DNA of 64,000 nt from the NCBI GenBank assembly GCA_017450695.1, contig JAFSTA010000264.1, forward strand, positions 21,088 to 85,087, given 5' to 3'. The DNA is from Kiritimatiellia bacterium (lineage in GTDB: Bacteria > Verrucomicrobiota > Kiritimatiellia > RFP12 > UBA1067). The stretch's first letter is position 1. Each line of letters starts with the position of its first letter. Positions 48,317-57,048 of this stretch are shown in pieces. The notes below the pieces were generated by a model. That model was not told the DNA's origin and ran no database searches. It was given only the letters and a program-made list of their open reading frames with translations. Made by a program: the position numbers and the translations under genes.

Positions 48317-50764
48317 CTATTGGGCTTGTGCGCCGTCCTGCAAAATTGGTTTCACTTCCTGCTTTTTCTCTTCAGCGGGTGCGGGTGCCGGAGCTGCCGC
48401 CGGGGCCGCTGCGGGCGCCGCTTGCGCTGGAGCTGGTGCAGGGGCTTCCGCCGGGGCCGCCTCGGGCACCGGGATTGCCGGTGCCGGTACCGGCGCCGCT
48501 TCCACCGGGGCCTGAATCGGCGCGGGCGCGGCCGCGGGCGCTTCCGCCGCAGGCGCGGGAGCCGCGGGATCTGCCGCCGGTTGCTCCGCCTGTTGTTTCA
48601 GGGCGCGCTGCTTTTCCAAAAGCTGCTTGCGGTACTCGGCGTTGGAGAGCGGCTGGTCGGCGGGAATCTCGTGCGCCGCCGCCCTGTCCGCGCGCTGCTG
48701 GGCGCGGTAGCGCTCGACCTCGCGCTTGTCCGGCTTCATCGCCTGCTTCTCCGCGGGCGGGGGGATGTCCGCGCCGGGCTTCATCACGTCGGGGGTCTTT
48801 TGCTCCGGCGGAAGCTCCACGCCGTAGCGCTCGAAGTCATTCAGCGGGATCAGGTTCTCGCCGGAATCGCTGATGAGCGTCGCGGTGACGAAGATCAGCA
48901 GGTTCTTGTTCTTCTTTCCCTTTTCTTCTGTCTTGAAGAGGTAACTGAGCAGCGGAATCTTGGAGAACCAAGGCGTGCCGGAGGTTTCCTCGCGGGAGCT
49001 GTTATCGACCAGACCGCCCAGCACCACCGTCTCGCCACTGCGCACGACCGCCTCAGTCTCGATGTACTGGCGGGCGAGTGTCGGAATCTCGATGGCCGGT
49101 TCCTCTCCGGTTCCCCGGGAGAGACTGCTCAGACGGTATTTACGCCATTCCTTGACGGAGGAGATTTCGGGACGGAGCACGAGGTTGATCGCCGAGAGGT
49201 CGGCGCCCACGCTGGGCGTCACGATCAGGGAGGTGCCGACCTCGACCACCGTCGGCTCGTCGTAGTCGTAGGTCACGTTGTCGCGGGACTCCCCGCTGCC
49301 GTAGCTGGAGCCGGAGGTCATGATCTGCGTATCGACCTCTTCAAAGTATTCGATGTCCTCGCCCACGCGGAAACGCGCCTCGCGGTTGTTCAGCGTGGTG
49401 ACGCGCGGCACGACGATCGTCTGACTGTCTCCGTTCGATTCCAACGCGTTCAGAACCGCCTTCAGCGCGGTGTCGCCCAGCAGGAACTGGTAGGCGAAGC
49501 TCGCACCGCCGCTGCCGGAAAGTTCGGATGTCGTGACGGAGGAGAGTGCGCCGCTCAGCACGTCGCGCCGTGCGTTGTCGACCGTTGTCTGGCCGCGTAC
49601 CCACGGGTCTGTGGTGCCGAGCGAACCGGAGTCGAAACGCGAGATGCCGCGGTTGTCGAACAGCCATTCGACACCAAGCTTGCTCAGGTCGGTCACCTCC
49701 GTCCGGACGAAGCGCGCCTCGATGAGGATCTGCACGGGGCGGACGTCCATCGCGTCGATCAGGTCTTCGACCAGCGCGAGGTTCTCGCGCGTGTTCTTGA
49801 CGATGAGGGCGTGTACGCGGTCGTTGAAAAGGAAGTCCGCGCCCTCCGGCTGCGGGACGAAGCGTTCGATGGACTCCAGCAGTCCGATCTTGCCTTCCTT
49901 CTCCTCTGCCTGCTTCTGGTTGTTGTTGTTGCGGGAGCCGCGCCGTTCCTCCGGCCCCTTGAAGAGGGAATCGCCCTTGGCGCTCTTGCCCAGTTCGGAG
50001 CCGAGCAACCCCTTGCGCAGCTTATAGACGCGGGTCTCCATCGGGACGCCGACCGTCTGCTCTTCCTTCGGCGTGACCCAGATCAGGTTCTTGCCGACGG
50101 AGAAGGTGACGCCCAGGTTGCGCCCGATGTATTCCAGGATTTCGATCAGCGGGGTGTCGCGCGCCACGATGCTCAACTGCTTCTCCGACTCGGCGACCTC
50201 GCTGTCGGCGACGATGTTGATGTCCTCAGACTGCCCGATCTGCGCGATAATCGCGTTGATGTCGGCCTTGTTCAGGTTGATGCTGATCTTCTTCTCCAGC
50301 ACCTTCTGCATCTCGGTGGGGGCGGAGCGCAGGGGGGCGGTCTCGCCCATCACGTACTTGTTCTGCCGATAGGTGTCCGGAACGGCGGAGAAACGCTCGG
50401 CGTCCGCCGTGCTGGCCTTGGAGGTGAACTGCGAATGGTCCAACGCCTTGGTCATACGCTCCTCGGCGAGCTTGCGGCGGATGTCCGTCTGGAGACGGTG
50501 GAGGCCGCGCGCCTCCGGGTTCTTGCGCTGGATATCGACACAGGCGTTGACGGCGTCCTGGAGACGTCCGTTGTCAAACAGGGTCTGGGCGCGCACCACT
50601 TCGGGGGCATCCTCCACCTCCTTCGGCATCTCGATCGGCGGCTGGCTGGGGCCGACACACCCGATCAACAGGAGAAGCGGGAGGGAAAGGACCCAGGGCC
50701 TGTTTCCCGTGAGGCGAGAGATCGCGGTTCCAGAGGTCTCCGAAAAATGAAATTGCTTAGCCAT
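48317..50764 (-). CDS. gspD: GspD/PilQ-type secretin
   Basis: 815 residues. ATG 50764 has GAAGGAG 9 bases upstream. The lipobox LLIGC (Cys near residue 36) suggests a lipoprotein secretin. A helical or TPR-like segment (residues 50-110) precedes N-domains (ISINLNKADINAIIAQIGQSEDINIV) and the secretin core (RPVQILIEARFVRTEVTD, VVPRVTTLNNREARFRVG, TSLIVTPSVG, VVLGGLVDNS, PLLSYLFKTEEKGKKNKNLLIFVTATLI). The last 110 residues are an unusual Ala/Pro-rich tail preceded by a charged helix. It forms the outer-membrane pore of the system. Confidence 0.93.
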   Translation of the reverse strand: MAKQFHFSETSGTAISRLTGNRPWVLSLPLLLLIGCVGPSQPPIEMPKEVEDAPEVVRAQTLFDNGRLQDAVNACVDIQRKNPEARGLHRLQTDIRRKLAEERMTKALDHSQFTSKASTADAERFSAVPDTYRQNKYVMGETAPLRSAPTEMQKVLEKKISINLNKADINAIIAQIGQSEDINIVADSEVAESEKQLSIVARDTPLIEILEYIGRNLGVTFSVGKNLIWVTPKEEQTVGVPMETRVYKLRKGLLGSELGKSAKGDSLFKGPEERRGSRNNNNQKQAEEKEGKIGLLESIERFVPQPEGADFLFNDRVHALIVKNTRENLALVEDLIDAMDVRPVQILIEARFVRTEVTDLSKLGVEWLFDNRGISRFDSGSLGTTDPWVRGQTTVDNARRDVLSGALSSVTTSELSGSGGASFAYQFLLGDTALKAVLNALESNGDSQTIVVPRVTTLNNREARFRVGEDIEYFEEVDTQIMTSGSSYGSGESRDNVTYDYDEPTVVEVGTSLIVTPSVGADLSAINLVLRPEISSVKEWRKYRLSSLSRGTGEEPAIEIPTLARQYIETEAVVRSGETVVLGGLVDNSSREETSGTPWFSKIPLLSYLFKTEEKGKKNKNLLIFVTATLISDSGENLIPLNDFERYGVELPPEQKTPDVMKPGADIPPPAEKQAMKPDKREVERYRAQQRADRAAAHEIPADQPLSNAEYRKQLLEKQRALKQQAEQPAADPAAPAPAAEAPAAAPAPIQAPVEAAPVPAPAIPVPEAAPAEAPAPAPAQAAPAAAPAAAPAPAPAEEKKQEVKPILQDGAQAQ

Positions 50765-50780
50765 GAGTAATCTGTCTCCT

Positions 50781-51584
50781 TCACTGTCCGCTTGAACTTG
50801 TCTGTTCACCCGGATAAATCGTTTTTTCCCAATACAACGGACCGACAAACACGTTCCCCGCGTAGGCGACGTTGATCGTCACGAACTGCTTTGACTCGCG
50901 GGAAGCGGAACCGCTGTTGTAACCCAAGATCACCTCGTCGTCCCAGTGGTGGTAGCAACGGATGATCGGAATGCGCGACGCGGAGTAGGGGAGGATCACC
51001 CCCGTGCTCGACTTGCTGGACGAGTCCCCGTACTGCATCTGCGCCAGTTTGTACTGCCCCATCGTCAGCTTTCCCGTCGGCTTCTGGTTCTGCGGCCAGT
51101 TGACGCTGCCCCACCAGCTGCCGGGCGCCGTGGCGTGGGAAAATTCGTAGAGGTAACTGCAGCACTGGATCGTCTGGTTGCGGGTCGAGTCGCTGTTCTT
51201 TGCGTTGTCCCAGAATGGCGCGGTGTCCGTGTCGTTCCTTGCCTGGGCGCGCCGGACCAGCGTCTCCGGACGCGGCGAGGACTTGCCCTTGTTGCTGTCC
51301 GCGCGGCAGACGTACAACCCCCGGTCATCGACATAGTCCGGGTAGAGGTTGGAAATCCAGTCCGGCGTCACGTTGTCGTGCTCTCCCCGGTAAATCATCA
51401 GGGCGATCCCGAACTGCTTCAGGTTGGACTTGCAGTTCGCCTGCCGCGCCTGCTTATATCCCGACTGCACGGAAACCGACAACGCCGTCCCCAAGAGCCC
51501 AATAATCGTAATTACGACTAGCAGCTCAATCAACGTGAACGCCCGTTGGCATGTTGTTTGCTTCTGTATGAAGGTAAAGTCCAT
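50781..51584 (-). CDS. Prepilin-like protein (DUF1559/GspG type), first gene of the operon
   Basis: 267 residues from ATG 51584; ribosome site AGAAGGG is 1-2 bases closer than ideal. Leader MDFTFIQKQTTCQRA, then FTLIELLVVITIIGLLGTALSVSVQSGYKQARQANCKSNLKQFGIALMIY, the pattern typical of PVC prepilin-like proteins. The C-terminal SYLYEF..HHWDDEVILGYNSGSA resembles the H-x9-DG class heads of planctomycete and verrucomicrobial proteins. The upstream gap (51585-51682) is shared with a divergent gene and shows no clear promoter. The frame extends further upstream but without pilin features. Confidence 0.82.
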   Translation of the reverse strand: MDFTFIQKQTTCQRAFTLIELLVVITIIGLLGTALSVSVQSGYKQARQANCKSNLKQFGIALMIYRGEHDNVTPDWISNLYPDYVDDRGLYVCRADSNKGKSSPRPETLVRRAQARNDTDTAPFWDNAKNSDSTRNQTIQCCSYLYEFSHATAPGSWWGSVNWPQNQKPTGKLTMGQYKLAQMQYGDSSSKSSTGVILPYSASRIPIIRCYHHWDDEVILGYNSGSASRESKQFVTINVAYAGNVFVGPLYWEKTIYPGEQTSSSGQ

Positions 51585-51682
51585 CCCTTCTGATTTCAGC
51601 AAAAAATGTGCCACGGAAGGGGGTTGAGGCGAAAAATCAACTCCCGGATGGGATGCGGATGGGGTGGACTTGCGGAAAAAAG

Positions 51683-53848
51683 ATGAAAAAACGTGCGAGT
51701 TTTTGGTTTTTTTGGGCGTTTGCGGTGATTCTGCTGACGGAAAGCCTTTCTTTTGCCAAAGAGACGGCGAAAATCGTCCCGAAACCCCATTGGAATGTGC
51801 CGTCGGCGACGGGACGGATGCTGATCGGGAAGCGCATGGATGATTTTTTCTTGGCAACTCTGCCTACTAGAGTAGGCACTAGTACTGTACACAATACGCA
51901 CGCGTACGTGAGCACGAACCGGATTCCCTGCCAGACGATTTGGCGCGACGCGACGCAGTCGGTTGTCTTGGTCGATGCCAGCTCCGTCAAGCGGGGAATG
52001 CCTATCCGCCTCTATCCCGTAGCCAAGGATAAGCCGGAGACGGGACCCGTCACAGACCCCGCCCCCCTGCGGGGAATGGCCGCCCGTACCGCCGGCATGG
52101 ACTTCCCGACGAATCAGGCGGGGATTCGGATGCTGGAGACGCGGTTTGATACCGCCCCTGTCTATTTTTACACGAATTCCTTCGATGCTTTGCCGGAAAC
52201 ATTCAAGTCTTGGTATCGGGGCGACTGGCAGCGGAAGAGTCATCTGGTGCGGTTACAGACTTGGCTGCTGGTGCCGACGAACACGGTGCTGCAGTTCGGT
52301 TTGGCGGGCGGCGCCCCCGCCTGGCTCTCGCTCGATGGCCGGGATGTGATGGAGCATCCGCCGTATCTGGACACGGACAAGTGGAGCGCGAGCCGCCCTA
52401 CTCCCGTCAAGTCCGGTCTCCGCAAACTGGAGGTCGTGACGGTCGTGCGCGAGAAAATCGACCTCGGCGTGGCGTGGAAACGTCCGAACGAGGAGGGGAT
52501 GGCGACCGACATCAAGATGATTACCGGCGGGGACATGCGGAAAGGCCGCTGGGATGAGAGGACGAGGTCGGTACAGTTGTATGCACATACCGAGGAACGC
52601 CACGCCTACCGTTTTGTCGAACTTCCGGACACCATTTTTGTTCCGTACCTGTTACGGGACACGAGTGCGGTCTGGGGTGAGACACCTGCGTCAGATCGTC
52701 GCTGGACGTTGCCGGACGGCACCCTGGTAGGCGCCAGTTCCAACTGCGCGGTCACGGTTGCGATTCCCGCGAAGGCGACGGATCCGGTCTCCCGGGTGAC
52801 GTTTTCCCGCGCGGGCGAGAAGTTCGAGCTGCCGCTTTCGTTCAGCGGGCGCATTTGGCGCGAGGACGCGATTTCCACCCGCGTGACGGGGGTTCCCGCC
52901 GCCTGTTGGGAGAACGCGCGGATCGCCCCGATCATCAGCGTCCGCACGACCGCTCCCGACGAGTGCGATTTCTCGCTGGACGCGAAGATTACCGACCGCG
53001 AGGGGCGTGCGCGTTTTCTCTCGGAGGAGGAGAAGCGCAAACTCCAGGTCCGTACCCTCCACGGGAAGGGGAGTGTCTATCTGCCCGAATTCTGCGCCCG
53101 TGAGACGCGGGAGGTCGAGTGGTCGCTCCTCCACTGCGGCAAGAAGTTGAGCGGCGGCGTCTGGCGGCTCCAGCACGTCCCGTACCGTGAGCTGCCGACC
53201 TCCGTGTCGGGCGAGGCGCTGAAGATCGGCGAGGTCTTCACCACGCTGGTCGTGCCGCGCGCGGCCTCGCAGGTCGAGCTGGCGGGAAAACGGCACGAGA
53301 AGCAAACCTTTGACCGGATGCGGGCCTGGCTGGTGACGGAGGACGGCGGCTGGAAGACCGCGTTTCCGAGTTTCGGCGACTGTCTCACCTTGGGCGGCGA
53401 GCAGGCGGACGAGGGGGAGATTCCCGGCCACCACGCCCTTCTGGCCTACACCCGTCTGGCGAACCGTGACGACATTCGCAGCATTGTGTATGTCCCGACT
53501 GCCACGCGCAAGGACGTGGAGGATCTGGACTCCTTCGAATGCCGCGTCTCGGCGATGATCGGTCTGCTCTCCTCGCCCGCGACTGGGAACAAGCCGCTGC
53601 TGGTGGTGATTCCGCCTCCGCGCGACGTCCTGCCCGACTGCGGCTGCAATCCGCGCGACGGCAAGAGCTGCCCCCACGCCAGTCAGGCGCGGCGCATCGC
53701 CCAGCGCGTGATGCGGGCCGCCGATGCGCAGGGCGTGCCGACGCTCGATCTGTTCACCGCCTTCCAGACGGCGGACGCGCCCGCTCCGTTCGTCTCCTAC
53801 GGCCAATATACGGACGCCGGCCTCCGGTATATCCGCAGCTTCTTCTGA
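51683..53848 (+). CDS. Secreted protein of unknown function, possible SGNH-like C-terminus
   Basis: 721 residues. ATG 51683 opens a signal peptide (MKKRASFWFFWAFAVILLTESLSFA). A middle PA14-like segment (VYFYTNSFDALPETFKSWYRGDWQ, LVPTNTVLQFGLAGGAPAWLSLDGRDV) is followed by a beta-rich region. The last 190 residues have an SGNH-hydrolase-like layout (FPSFGDCLTLGG, LLVVIPPPRDV, LDLFTAFQTADAPAPFVSYGQYTDAGLRYI), but the catalytic GDS and DxxH motifs are not convincing. Short odd palindrome GCCTACTAGAGTAGGC at 51862-51877 lies in the coding region. Divergent from the secretion operon; may be a substrate, which is speculation. Confidence 0.72.
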   Translation: MKKRASFWFFWAFAVILLTESLSFAKETAKIVPKPHWNVPSATGRMLIGKRMDDFFLATLPTRVGTSTVHNTHAYVSTNRIPCQTIWRDATQSVVLVDASSVKRGMPIRLYPVAKDKPETGPVTDPAPLRGMAARTAGMDFPTNQAGIRMLETRFDTAPVYFYTNSFDALPETFKSWYRGDWQRKSHLVRLQTWLLVPTNTVLQFGLAGGAPAWLSLDGRDVMEHPPYLDTDKWSASRPTPVKSGLRKLEVVTVVREKIDLGVAWKRPNEEGMATDIKMITGGDMRKGRWDERTRSVQLYAHTEERHAYRFVELPDTIFVPYLLRDTSAVWGETPASDRRWTLPDGTLVGASSNCAVTVAIPAKATDPVSRVTFSRAGEKFELPLSFSGRIWREDAISTRVTGVPAACWENARIAPIISVRTTAPDECDFSLDAKITDREGRARFLSEEEKRKLQVRTLHGKGSVYLPEFCARETREVEWSLLHCGKKLSGGVWRLQHVPYRELPTSVSGEALKIGEVFTTLVVPRAASQVELAGKRHEKQTFDRMRAWLVTEDGGWKTAFPSFGDCLTLGGEQADEGEIPGHHALLAYTRLANRDDIRSIVYVPTATRKDVEDLDSFECRVSAMIGLLSSPATGNKPLLVVIPPPRDVLPDCGCNPRDGKSCPHASQARRIAQRVMRAADAQGVPTLDLFTAFQTADAPAPFVSYGQYTDAGLRYIRSFF

Positions 53849-53861
53849 GGGGCAGCCCTTT

Positions 53862-53995
53862 CCGCGCCGTTTCCGGCGCGGCACAGGACAGGCGGCTGTA
53901 AAGCGGCACGGAACGGGCGCGGCATACATGCACTTGCTTCTCAGCTTTCCCGCTTTTCAGCTTCTTAGCTGGCGCGAAGCGCCCCGCTTCTCAGC
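53862..53995. repeat. Hairpin-CACAGGACAG repeat and inverted CTGAGAAGC repeat
   Basis: CCGCGCCGTTTCCGGCGCGG plus CACAGGACAGGCGGCTG (53862-53898), then inverted CTTCTCAGC, AGCTGGCGCGAAGCGCC and CTTCTCAGCC (53937-53996) between the two convergent genes. The YejE-like stop codon at 53996 lies at the repeat edge. Confidence 0.8.
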
Positions 53996-55420
53996 CTACT
54001 CCAGGTGGTTTTGCTGGCGCGGGTCGAAGGCGTCGCGGAGACCTTCTCCGACGAGGACGGAGAGGATCATGACGGTGAAGAGGGCGAGGGAGGGGAAGAG
54101 GATGAGCCACCAGGCCCAACGGTATTCCTGCGCCTGTTTCAGCAGCCCGCCCCAACTGGGGGTGAGAGGCGGCAGCCCGAATCCGAGAAAGTCGAGTGCG
54201 GTCAACGAGCTGATCGCGCCGATCAGGATGAACGGGAAGAGCGTGATCAGCGGGGTGAGGGCGTTGGGCAGGATGTGCGAAAAGATAATCCGCCGGGGCG
54301 AGAGTCCCTGGCACTTCGCGGCTTCCACAAAGGTCATGTGGCGCAGGCGCAGAAACTCGGCGCGCATGTATGCCGCGATCCCGATCCAGTTGAACAGCCC
54401 GTAGCAGATCAGTAGCAGGACGAAGGATCGTCCGAGCGCGGAACCGACGAAGATCATGACGTAGAGGAACGGCAACGCACTCCAGATTTCCGTCACGCGC
54501 TGTCCTAAAATATCGACCCAGCCACCGAAATATCCCTGCAGGGAACCGAAGACGATACCGCCGAAAATCGCCCAGACCACGAGGAGCAGACCGAATAGCA
54601 TGGCGATCCGCATCCCGTAGATGACGTGCGCGAACACGTCGTGTCCGGCTTCGTCGAAGCCCATGAAATGCTTGCCGACGGGGGGATAGGGCCAGGAGAT
54701 TTCGTCCCGCGCGCAGGAGACGGAAACGCTTCCCAGCGGCGTTTCCTTCGTCTGGCTCCAGTCGAACTGCTGGATCGGCGCCTCCCCCTGGAAGGTTCGC
54801 GAAACCATGTTCAGGATTTTCGTCCGTGCGGATTCGGGGACGTTCGCCAGCCATTCTTTCGGGTCAATCGAATAGGGGGCGCCCTCGGCGTCTCGACGGA
54901 AACGGAGTTGGAAGGGGACGGCGATTTCGTTCGGCTGCCGCAGGAGAATCCGCGCGGTGGCGGGTTTTTCACGGGCCGGGATTTCGGGCAGCACGGCCAG
55001 GACGGAACGGATGAATTGCGTTCCCGTGGCGGTCGGGGTAATCGCGAAGGTCTCCTTGTCACAGGCCTTGCCCGCGAATCGTCTGCTCAGCGAATCGCGC
55101 AGGGTGTCGGGGAAGGTGAATGCGCGGGAGAAGGATCTCTCGCCCGGCGCGAGAAAGGTGTCGCAGGAGACGGGGCGCACGATGGCGAGGTCGGGCGTCA
55201 CGTCCAACCGCCCCACGTGCATTTCCGGCACGATGGAGACGCGCACCGTGCGGAAGAGTTCCAGTTCCGCGACATTGGTGACGTCATTCGGGCGGAAGGG
55301 GCAGACGAATTCCGCGAAGAGGCTGATCAGGAAGAGGACGGCCAACACGATCAGCGAAACCCGCGCGCGGCGGATTCGCCAGAAGTTTCGGAATCGTTTC
55401 CTTGTCAGCGGTGAAAACAT
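53996..55420 (-). CDS. YejE/DppC-like ABC transporter permease
   Basis: 474 residues. ATG 55420 is one base after the YejB-like stop, with GGAAAGGA inside the end of that gene as ribosome site. First helix near residues 22-42 (VSLIVLAVLFLISLFAEF), then a long periplasmic insert (residues 45-270) as in YejE, then GFDEAGHDVFAHVIYGMRIAMLFGLLL and five more helices, with the EAA-loop AYMRAEFLRLRHMTFVEAAKCQGLSPRRII. The pair imports oligopeptides or microcin-like compounds in other bacteria. No ATPase or binding protein is encoded here. The end LSVLVGEGLRDAFDPRQ is typical. Confidence 0.88.
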   Translation of the reverse strand: MFSPLTRKRFRNFWRIRRARVSLIVLAVLFLISLFAEFVCPFRPNDVTNVAELELFRTVRVSIVPEMHVGRLDVTPDLAIVRPVSCDTFLAPGERSFSRAFTFPDTLRDSLSRRFAGKACDKETFAITPTATGTQFIRSVLAVLPEIPAREKPATARILLRQPNEIAVPFQLRFRRDAEGAPYSIDPKEWLANVPESARTKILNMVSRTFQGEAPIQQFDWSQTKETPLGSVSVSCARDEISWPYPPVGKHFMGFDEAGHDVFAHVIYGMRIAMLFGLLLVVWAIFGGIVFGSLQGYFGGWVDILGQRVTEIWSALPFLYVMIFVGSALGRSFVLLLICYGLFNWIGIAAYMRAEFLRLRHMTFVEAAKCQGLSPRRIIFSHILPNALTPLITLFPFILIGAISSLTALDFLGFGLPPLTPSWGGLLKQAQEYRWAWWLILFPSLALFTVMILSVLVGEGLRDAFDPRQQNHLE

Positions 55421-55421
55421 C

Positions 55422-56471
55422 TCAATCCTTTCCAAAGTGAAGACGCGGGTCGATCAGCAGGTAACAGAAGTCGGAGAGCAGGTTGCCCGCCAGCTGGAAG
55501 ACGGAGGTCAACGCGAGCAATGCCATGAATACCGCGTAGTCGCGGCCGATCAGCGCGTCCCAGCTCAGTCGTCCCATCCCCGGAATCTCGAAGATCGTCT
55601 CGATGATGATCGAACCGGCGAAGAGGACGCTCAGGACGCGCCCGAACCCCGTGGCGATGGGAATCAACGCGTTGCGGAATGCGTGACCCCAGATCGCGCG
55701 TTTGCGCGAGGCACCCTTCGCCAGCACCGTCCGCACGTAGTCGCTCGAAATCTGATCCAGCAGCGAGTTCTTCATCATCAGCGTCAGGACGGCGAAGTTG
55801 CCCGAAACGTAACACGCGACGGGCAGAATCATGTGCCAGGCGCGGTCGGCGAGACGCGTCGTCCACGGCACGACGCCCGCGAAGTCCGACTCGAACCCGC
55901 CGAGCGGGAAGACGTCCGCCAGTCCCTCTACCGTTCCGCAGAAGAACATTTTCAGGATCATCGCCAGCGCGAAGGAGGGGATCGCGTAGCCGATGAAGAC
56001 GATCACGCTGGACGCCATGTCAAAGGTGGTCCGGTGTCGCAACGCCTTCGCGATTCCGAGCGGGATGCAGATGAGGTAGGTGAGCAAGAAACTCGTGATG
56101 CCGAACCACAGGGAGACCGGGATGCGGGAGCGTATGAGCTGCCACGCGGTCTTGTTCTGGTTGATGCTGTACGAAGGAATCCGCATTCCCATGCGCTGGT
56201 TGACCAGCCAGTTCCAATACTGCTGGAGGACGGGCTTGTCGAATCCATACTGCCGCATCAGCTCCTTGCGGTACTGCTCCGTCACCTGCATCTGCCCGCC
56301 CGCCACCGTGGCCGCCGCCGGTCCCTCCGAACCCGCGCGGAGTTTCGCCAGCTGGATGTCAACGGGACCGCCGGGAAGGAAACGGGTCAAGGAAAAGCAG
56401 ACGATCGTGATTCCGAGGAAAGTCGGAATCACCAGCAGGAGACGTCGAATCAGATAGGAGAAACGATCCAT
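55422..56471 (-). CDS. YejB/DppB-like ABC transporter permease
   Basis: 349 residues. Starts MDRFSYLIRRLLLVIPTFLGITIVCFSLTRFLPGGPVD, a classical DppB/YejB N-terminus. Six membrane segments; EAA-loop DYVRTVLAKGASRKRAIWGHAFRNALIPIATG; C-terminal DPRLHFG. ATG 56471 has no ribosome site because a terminator-like hairpin ends 13 bases upstream. Coupled to the YejE-like gene. Confidence 0.88.
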   Translation of the reverse strand: MDRFSYLIRRLLLVIPTFLGITIVCFSLTRFLPGGPVDIQLAKLRAGSEGPAAATVAGGQMQVTEQYRKELMRQYGFDKPVLQQYWNWLVNQRMGMRIPSYSINQNKTAWQLIRSRIPVSLWFGITSFLLTYLICIPLGIAKALRHRTTFDMASSVIVFIGYAIPSFALAMILKMFFCGTVEGLADVFPLGGFESDFAGVVPWTTRLADRAWHMILPVACYVSGNFAVLTLMMKNSLLDQISSDYVRTVLAKGASRKRAIWGHAFRNALIPIATGFGRVLSVLFAGSIIIETIFEIPGMGRLSWDALIGRDYAVFMALLALTSVFQLAGNLLSDFCYLLIDPRLHFGKD

Positions 56472-56474
56472 CGG

Positions 56475-56508
56475 CAATAAAAATGCGTCGCCGTTCAGAC
56501 GGCGACGC
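56475..56508 (-). terminator. Intrinsic terminator directly in front of the yejB-like start
   Basis: Minus strand: stem GCGTCGCCG/CGGCGACGC (56485-56493 and 56500-56508) followed by ATTTTTATT, ending 3 bases before ATG 56471. It terminates the upstream small gene but also occupies the leader of the yejB-like gene. Confidence 0.75.
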
Positions 56509-56546
56509 CAAAGGAGAAACACAAACCAAGAAAAAAGGACGTTGGC

Positions 56547-56780
56547 TTATTTTTCCGCCGCCGCAGCAGCGGCTGCCGCCTTCTGCAACTGTTTCTTCAC
56601 GACCGCCGGCTTCTGAACGAGCGTGCGGACGTCTTCCGCCTGCATCTTGGCGACAACTGCCTCATCCATGCCCATCTTCACGAGACGGGCGCGCTGCGCC
56701 TTCTCGCGACGGCGTTTCTCGCCCTGACTTTTGATCGGACGCGTGCGCGGAGCTTTGTTTAATGTACGGCCTGTACCCAT
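56547..56780 (-). CDS. Small basic protein (hypothetical, PVC-type)
   Basis: 77 residues. Strongly basic N-terminal half (TLNKAPRTRPIKSQGEKRRREKAQRARLVKMGM) with an Ala-rich helical end. AAAGG lies about 11 bases before ATG, a promoter is upstream and a terminator downstream, so it is an independent transcription unit. Similar short RTRPIKSxGEKRRRE proteins are, to my recollection, conserved in PVC bacteria; nucleic-acid or ribosome association is likely from charge but unproved. Confidence 0.75.
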   Translation of the reverse strand: MGTGRTLNKAPRTRPIKSQGEKRRREKAQRARLVKMGMDEAVVAKMQAEDVRTLVQKPAVVKKQLQKAAAAAAAAEK

Positions 56781-56850
56781 AAGATCCCAACCTTTCTCAT
56801 TCGCGGCGATCCCTCACGGCACCGCCTCTCATTCGTAAAAAGAAAGTTCT

Positions 56851-56879
56851 ATTATGCCCGATTTCCCCGAAAGATACAA
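56851..56879 (-). promoter_or_regulatory. Promoter of the small basic protein gene
   Basis: Minus strand: TTGTAT (56874-56879), a 17-base spacer, CATAAT (56851-56856); a leader of about 65 bases. Confidence 0.6.
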
Positions 56880-56941
56880 GCCCATATTTTGAGAAATTTA
56901 AGGTGCTCCACCGGGCGTGTGTGAGCGGGGCTGTAGAAGAA

Positions 56942-56970
56942 CCGCGCCGTTTCCGGCGCGGCACAGAACA
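56942..56970. repeat. Hairpin-CACAGAACA repeat
   Basis: CCGCGCCGTTTCCGGCGCGG followed by CACAGAACA; family member as at 20311, 24911, 24961 and 53862. The rest of 56880-57048 holds no gene. Confidence 0.85.
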
Positions 56971-57048
56971 TGGCGGCTGGGGAAACGTGGCTGCGAACGT
57001 GGCACATGCCCGCGTTGGGGGCGGAGTGCTCTCCGTCGTTTGTGCCGC

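Noticed and set aside
47054..50770. 1238-codon open frame opposite the secretin and PilM-PilN genes
   Set aside because: The opposite strand encodes a convincing secretin and PilM; this frame has arginine-rich low-complexity composition without domains.
54957..56480. 507-codon frame opposite the Yej-like permeases
   Set aside because: Highly charged, no motif, complementary to clear permease genes.
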